Shown here piece after piece: positions 60,331 through 64,000 of a stretch of DNA of 64,000 bases. Position numbers and translations under genes: made by a program. The notes under the pieces were generated by a model that had not been told where the DNA came from, did no database searches, and saw nothing but the letters and a program-made list of their open reading frames with translations. Origin of the DNA: Clostridiales bacterium (lineage in GTDB: Bacteria > Bacillota > Clostridia > Clostridiales > Oxobacteraceae); NCBI GenBank assembly GCA_030016385.1, contig JASEJN010000005.1, positions 1-64,000 on the forward strand, in the 5' to 3' direction. Every line of letters starts with the position of its first letter. Position 1 is the stretch's first letter.

Positions 60331-61563
60331 ATGATGATTAAAAACAGAAAATCGATTTTCAATTTCGGCAATGCCAATACGATATTAAAAGGAAGGATTC
60401 CAGGACAGTTAATAATTCAATATACCGATAATTGCAATGGTACATGTCCTCAATGCAGTATGAGGAGAACAGAAAAGTATAAACGTTCAAAGTTAGCAAA
60501 GAAAGAAATTTACAAAATAATCGATTCTGCAGCCAAACAGAGTATACAAGCTCTCTCTTTTACCGGAGGCGAGCCGTTTATATATAAAGATGAACTCATC
60601 GATTTGATAAAATACGCCTCTTGCAAGGGGATACCGCTTATACGCACAGGAACAAACGGATATATGTTTACAGACTGGCAAAGCCCTGATTATGAATACA
60701 GAATAAATAAGCTGGCAGAAGAACTATCTGCCACCAATCTTCGCAATTTATGGATCAGCATCGATTCTGCAGATCCGAAAACCCATGAGCAAATGAGGGG
60801 ACTAAATGGCGTAATCAGAGGGATTGAAAAAGCACTGCCTATTTTTCACGAGCATGGGATATATCCTGCAGCAAACCTGGGGATAAACAGAAATACCGGA
60901 GGGACCGGTAAAATTTCCATGAAAATGACCGATAAAGACGCCTTTTATCAGGAATTTAAAGAGTCTTTTGAAATGTTTTATAATTTTATAATCAGCATAG
61001 GATTTACAATGACGAATGTTTGCTATCCTATGAGCATCGATAAAGATAATATAGGCATGAATGCTGTTTATGGTGCAACATCCAACAATTCGGTTATTAC
61101 ATTTTCCAAAGAGGAAAAAATACAGATATTCAGAGCATTGATGGATACTATTCCAAAATTTCGCTCTAAAATAAGAATATTTACTCCATTGGTATCACTT
61201 TATTCCCTGATTAAACAATATGAGGGGAATGGTAAATTTTCTTTTGGATGCAGGGGAGGCATCGATTTCTTTTTTGTTGAAGCAAGGGAAGGAAATACCT
61301 ATCCATGCGGCTATCGCGGCAATGAGAATCTCGGTAAGTTTTACGATTTGAATATAAAGAGCATAAGGCAAAAGCCATTTTGCAGGGCATGCGACTGGGA
61401 ATGCTTCAGAGATCCTTCAGAGCAAATAGGATTTTTAATCGGAACTCTCAGAAATCCTCTAAAGTCAAGGAAAATAAAAGATCCTGAATATATAAGGCTA
61501 TGGAAGCAGGATATTAAATACTATAACCGGTGTGGTTATTTTAACGGCAGAAAGGCAAAATGA
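60331..61563 (+). CDS. Radical SAM protein of unknown substrate
   Basis: 410 residues. The radical SAM cluster motif is Cys35/Cys39/Cys42 in CNGTCPQC, followed by LSFTGGEPFIY (GGE motif) and WISIDSADPKTHEQMRG. The C-terminus has further Cys (FGCRGG, YPCGYRG, FCRACDWECF), likely an auxiliary cluster as in SPASM/Twitch proteins. It follows ugd by 14 bp and should belong to the same operon. A lipid or sugar modification is possible. ATG 60331 or 60334 can both serve as the start. Confidence 0.85.
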   Translation: MMIKNRKSIFNFGNANTILKGRIPGQLIIQYTDNCNGTCPQCSMRRTEKYKRSKLAKKEIYKIIDSAAKQSIQALSFTGGEPFIYKDELIDLIKYASCKGIPLIRTGTNGYMFTDWQSPDYEYRINKLAEELSATNLRNLWISIDSADPKTHEQMRGLNGVIRGIEKALPIFHEHGIYPAANLGINRNTGGTGKISMKMTDKDAFYQEFKESFEMFYNFIISIGFTMTNVCYPMSIDKDNIGMNAVYGATSNNSVITFSKEEKIQIFRALMDTIPKFRSKIRIFTPLVSLYSLIKQYEGNGKFSFGCRGGIDFFFVEAREGNTYPCGYRGNENLGKFYDLNIKSIRQKPFCRACDWECFRDPSEQIGFLIGTLRNPLKSRKIKDPEYIRLWKQDIKYYNRCGYFNGRKAK

Positions 61564-61745
61564 CATTCATCGCTATCACCCACCTCATATTTTGTAATCA
61601 GTCTGACAGAAAGAGTAAAAATGACCGGGATGATTACGGTAAGCATCGGCACAAAATAGTTTATAAGTAAAGATGCAAGGGCATAGGGCCCGTTAATGCT
61701 GACTTTCCGTGAAAACCAAAGATTCATATTAATATCATATCGCAT
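61536..61745 (-). pseudogene. Possible membrane protein remnant
   Basis: A 69-residue minus-strand frame with one long hydrophobic segment (INYFVPMLTVIIPVIFTLSV) and a hydrophilic end, resembling the C-terminus of an integral membrane protein. A stop lies 24 bp upstream of the ATG and no ribosome binding site is evident. It overlaps the end of the radical SAM gene by 28 bp. It may be a decayed gene or chance. The remaining 61746-61924 is AT-rich. Confidence 0.2.
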
Positions 61746-61924
61746 ATAACTATGTCTGCCAATATACTATTTGTGAAATTAATCGATGATGATGCTGAAA
61801 ATAATACGGTTTATTCCCTGTAAATAGAAGGCCGTATATTATATAATATTCTTAACGTTAATGCTAAAAAAGTGGGAGTCAAGGGCTTTAAACCATTCGG
61901 TGCTTCTTTGGAAAGGGAGATTCT

Positions 61925-62599
61925 ATGTTTAAAATAATGATAGTTGAAGACGATGAAAAAATGCGGGAGATAATCCTGCAGAATATTATAAAATGGGGAT
62001 TTTATGGGTACTGTGTGCAGGATTTCAACAAAGTATTCGATGAGTTTGCAAAATATAATCCTCATCTTGTTTTGATGGATATCAACCTGACCGCTTATGA
62101 TGGGTTCTACTGGTGCGGTAAAATTCGGGAAGTCTCGAAGGTCCCGATTATCTTTATATCCTCCAGGAATACCAACATGGATATAATCATGGCCGTAAAC
62201 ATGGGCGGAGATGACTTTATTCAAAAGCCTTTTTCCTTGGAAGTATTGATGGCAAAGATAAATGCGCTCCTAAGAAGAACTTATAACTATACAGATGCTT
62301 TTTTAAGTATAATAGAGCATAACGGGGTGGTGCTTAATCTCAAGGACGGAACGGCTTTATTCAAGGATAAAAAAATTGACCTTACTAAAAATGAATTTAA
62401 AATACTCTATATTCTTATGAAAGATAAAGGCTCTATCGTGAGCAGGGATAAGATAATGAGGGCCCTTTGGGAAGACGAGAGCTTCGTGGACGACAATACG
62501 CTGACCGTAAACGTTAACAGGCTCAGGAAAAAGCTTGATGACATGGGGATAAAAGATTATATTATAACGAAGAAAGGCCAGGGATATGTAATTTTATGA
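61925..62599 (+). CDS. OmpR-family response regulator (BceR-like)
   Basis: 224 residues. The receiver domain has the acidic pair EDDE (about 8-11), phospho-accepting Asp52 (LVLMDINL), and QKPFSLEVL with the conserved Lys. The C-terminal winged helix (about 135-224) has LTKNEFKILYILMKDKGSIV SRDKIMRALW and VNRLRKKL. GGAAAGGGAG precedes ATG 61925. It overlaps the kinase gene by 4 bp. Similar to regulators of peptide-antibiotic ABC transporters, consistent with the ABC gene downstream. Confidence 0.92.
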   Translation: MFKIMIVEDDEKMREIILQNIIKWGFYGYCVQDFNKVFDEFAKYNPHLVLMDINLTAYDGFYWCGKIREVSKVPIIFISSRNTNMDIIMAVNMGGDDFIQKPFSLEVLMAKINALLRRTYNYTDAFLSIIEHNGVVLNLKDGTALFKDKKIDLTKNEFKILYILMKDKGSIVSRDKIMRALWEDESFVDDNTLTVNVNRLRKKLDDMGIKDYIITKKGQGYVIL

Positions 62600-63627
62600 G
62601 ATTTAAAAAATATTTGGCAGATAGAAAAGTTCCGATACTTTGTTTCGCCCTGCTTATGATGTTCATATCTCTGGTTATCCATTTAGACGGTTCATTTAAA
62701 GTAAGCGCGGGAAATATATTTTATATCAATCTGGTCGCCTTTTCTTTTTTTATGATTTATTTGGCGGGCAGCTATCTTTATTATAGAAACTATTATAGAA
62801 GTTTGACCGATATCGTAGAGAACAAAAGGGATGAAATAATAAGCCGCCTTCCAAAACCTAAAACACATGAACAAATTCTTTTTCAGAAGGTGCTTTTATC
62901 TCTGTACAATGAGCAAATTTCTAAAATGGAAGGACTTTATGAGCAGAAAAAAGATTATGAAGAATTTATAACATCATGGGTACATGAGGTAAAAACTCCC
63001 ATCTCAGTATGCAGGCTGCTGATCGAAAGCAATTTAAATTCCCAAAATAGTGAAGTGCTTGGCAGCATGGGAGAAGAAATAGATAAAATCGAGCACTATA
63101 TTGAACAGGCGCTTTATTATTCTAAAATAGATGATTTTTCGAAAGACTATATTATAAATGAGATTGAGCTTGACAGATTGGTTAAGGAAGCAGTAAAAAA
63201 GCAGGCTAGGACTTTTATCAATAAGAAAATAAGCGTAGAAATCGATAATACTGACTTGACGGTTGCAACCGATAAACTATGGCTTTCGTTTATAATAGAT
63301 CAGATATTGTCAAATGCCCTGAAGTATACATATACAGGCGGCCGGATTAAAATATATGGACTCTCTGATGAGAAAGCGCAAAAACTTGTCATAGAGGACA
63401 ACGGCATAGGAATAAGATCCGAGGACATCGGCAGGGTCTTCGACAAGGGTTTTACGGGCTATAATGGAAGGGAAAATTATAAGTCCACGGGCATGGGCCT
63501 CTACCTTTCAAAAAAACTTGCAAGAAAGCTGGGGCATGATATTGCCATCGAATCGAAATATGGCGAACATACAAAGGCGATAATCATATTCCCCAGGCTG
63601 TCGGACTATTTCGATGTTTCAAGATAA
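62596..63627 (+). CDS. Intramembrane-sensing histidine kinase (BceS-like)
   Basis: 343 residues. Two N-terminal transmembrane helices (about 13-31 and 40-60) are separated by a very short loop, the intramembrane-sensing layout. The phospho-accepting His130 lies in FITSWVHEVKTP. The ATPase domain has LSNALKYT (N box), VIEDNGIGI (G1) and STGMGLYL (G2). In the Bce family the kinase senses the state of its partner ABC transporter. It ends before a strong terminator that separates it from that transporter gene. Confidence 0.93.
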   Translation: MRFKKYLADRKVPILCFALLMMFISLVIHLDGSFKVSAGNIFYINLVAFSFFMIYLAGSYLYYRNYYRSLTDIVENKRDEIISRLPKPKTHEQILFQKVLLSLYNEQISKMEGLYEQKKDYEEFITSWVHEVKTPISVCRLLIESNLNSQNSEVLGSMGEEIDKIEHYIEQALYYSKIDDFSKDYIINEIELDRLVKEAVKKQARTFINKKISVEIDNTDLTVATDKLWLSFIIDQILSNALKYTYTGGRIKIYGLSDEKAQKLVIEDNGIGIRSEDIGRVFDKGFTGYNGRENYKSTGMGLYLSKKLARKLGHDIAIESKYGEHTKAIIIFPRLSDYFDVSR

Positions 63628-63678
63628 ACTGGGGTTCGTATTTTATATACATCCGATAAACTGGAGCGTTATAAATGC

Positions 63679-63719
63679 AAATCATAAAAAAAGCGGCATT
63701 GCCGCTTTTTTTATGATTT
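63679..63719. terminator. Bidirectional terminator, 19-bp perfect stem
   Basis: AAATCATAAAAAAAGCGGC pairs perfectly with its complement around ATT. It ends the kinase transcript and shields the next promoter. Confidence 0.92.
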
Positions 63720-63720
63720 G

Positions 63721-63734
63721 TGACAATAATGTAA
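63721..63734 (+). promoter_or_regulatory. Putative BceR-type operator
   Basis: TGACA-ATAA-TGTAA fits the TNACA-N4-TGTAA inverted repeat I recall for Bce-type regulators. It lies directly after the terminator and about 100 bp before the ABC gene. Confidence 0.55.
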
Positions 63735-63836
63735 GATACCGGTACCGTTTTGTAAGACAGGAAAATGGAACGATGCTTATTATTTTTATAAAATAAGATT
63801 GTAAATTGAGACAAGAAGAAAAACGGAGGTTTAAAT

Positions 63837-64000
63837 ATGGGCGATGTTTTGATAGCCAGAAATTTAAAAAAAGTTTACGGTTCCAGAGGAAATATTTGCA
63901 CTGCACTTCACGACATAGACCTGGATATTAAAGAAGGTGAATTTGTAGGCATAATGGGACCTTCAGGTGCCGGTAAGACGACACTTTTGAATATTATTTC
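63837..64000 (+). CDS. ABC transporter ATPase (BceA-like), N-terminal fragment
   Basis: Open at the window edge; 54 residues visible. It starts [15 protein letters not shown] and contains the Walker A motif [11 protein letters not shown] near residue 45. GGAGGT lies 6 nt before ATG 63837. By position behind a BceRS-type two-component system, it should be the ATPase of a peptide-antibiotic detoxification transporter. The permease would lie to the right. Confidence 0.85.
   Translation, partial: MGDVLIARNLKKVYGSRGNICTALHDIDLDIKEGEFVGIMGPSGAGKTTLLNII

Noticed and set aside
1-64000. CRISPR arrays, tRNA, rRNA, prophage or restriction-modification genes
   Set aside because: No regularly spaced repeats, no tRNA-like folds and no genes of these classes were recognised while reading both strands.

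Overview
The window is low-GC, AT-rich chromosomal DNA from an anaerobic Firmicute of the class Clostridia. The evidence is the [FeFe]-hydrogenase maturation set hydF/hydG/hydE, a corrinoid methanol methyltransferase pair (mtaC/mtaB), an AdoCbl riboswitch in front of an ECF transporter, a T-box leader, a c-di-AMP riboswitch, strong GGAGG-type ribosome binding sites and frequent TTG/GTG starts. No rRNA, tRNA, phage or CRISPR array was found. The methanol genes suggest methylotrophic or acetogenic ability, but the rest of that pathway is outside the window.

Layout. 1-290 is the 3' end of a group II intron. 481-1539 is galM. 1880-5658 is a C4-acid block (LDH-family dehydrogenase, malic enzyme, a structured RNA candidate, aspartase), followed by hydF, hydG and hydE (5671-9813). 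9816-14083 is a sigma/anti-sigma region: a duplicated sigma/anti-sigma operon has decayed so that one copy keeps only the sigma factor and the other only the anti-sigma factor, with a different sigma/anti-sigma pair between them. 14119-17892 is the methanol module (PocR-AraC regulator divergent from mtaC-mtaB). 18079-25045 holds an ACT/UPF0210 pair, serine acetyltransferase, a chemoreceptor fused to a sugar-binding-protein fold, and an O-antigen-ligase-like protein.

25285-31934 (minus strand) is the most striking unit: promoter, cobalamin riboswitch, terminator, then five overlapping genes encoding an ECF transporter (T, fused A-A, S) and two surface proteins. These carry DUF4430 domains, which resemble the beta domain of vertebrate intrinsic factor/transcobalamin; one of the two proteins also has an alpha/alpha-toroid region like their alpha domain. 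I read this as a corrinoid capture-and-import system.

32297-35872 has a DUF362 ferredoxin-like protein, PspC/LiaF-type membrane proteins, a c-di-AMP-riboswitch-controlled LysM-M23 peptidase and a TSCPD protein. 36036-42516 has prfC, a serine-synthesis aminotransferase/dehydrogenase pair, a TIM-barrel protein and a LarA-type racemase. 42617-47792 is a branched-chain amino acid ABC importer behind a T-box leader, probably isoleucine-responsive. 48053-51018 has DegV, a membrane acyltransferase-like protein and a coiled-coil NlpC/P60 hydrolase. 51079-54854 (minus) is potA-potB-potCD with a permease/binding-protein fusion. 55175-61563 contains a C39-like lipoprotein, a DUF4037 protein and a four-gene envelope-glycoconjugate-like cluster (phospholipase C-like, GT4, UDP-glucose dehydrogenase, radical SAM). 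61925-64000 is a Bce-type two-component system followed by the start of its ABC transporter.

Two dispersed repeat families cross these regions. One is a MITE-like palindromic element (99 or 250 bp, ends near CTTCAATTCGTAAT, 9-11 bp target duplications), seen as several full copies and several relics. The other is a short motif of about 27 nt found upstream of several genes. All functional calls come from reading the sequence; no database search or folding program was run.
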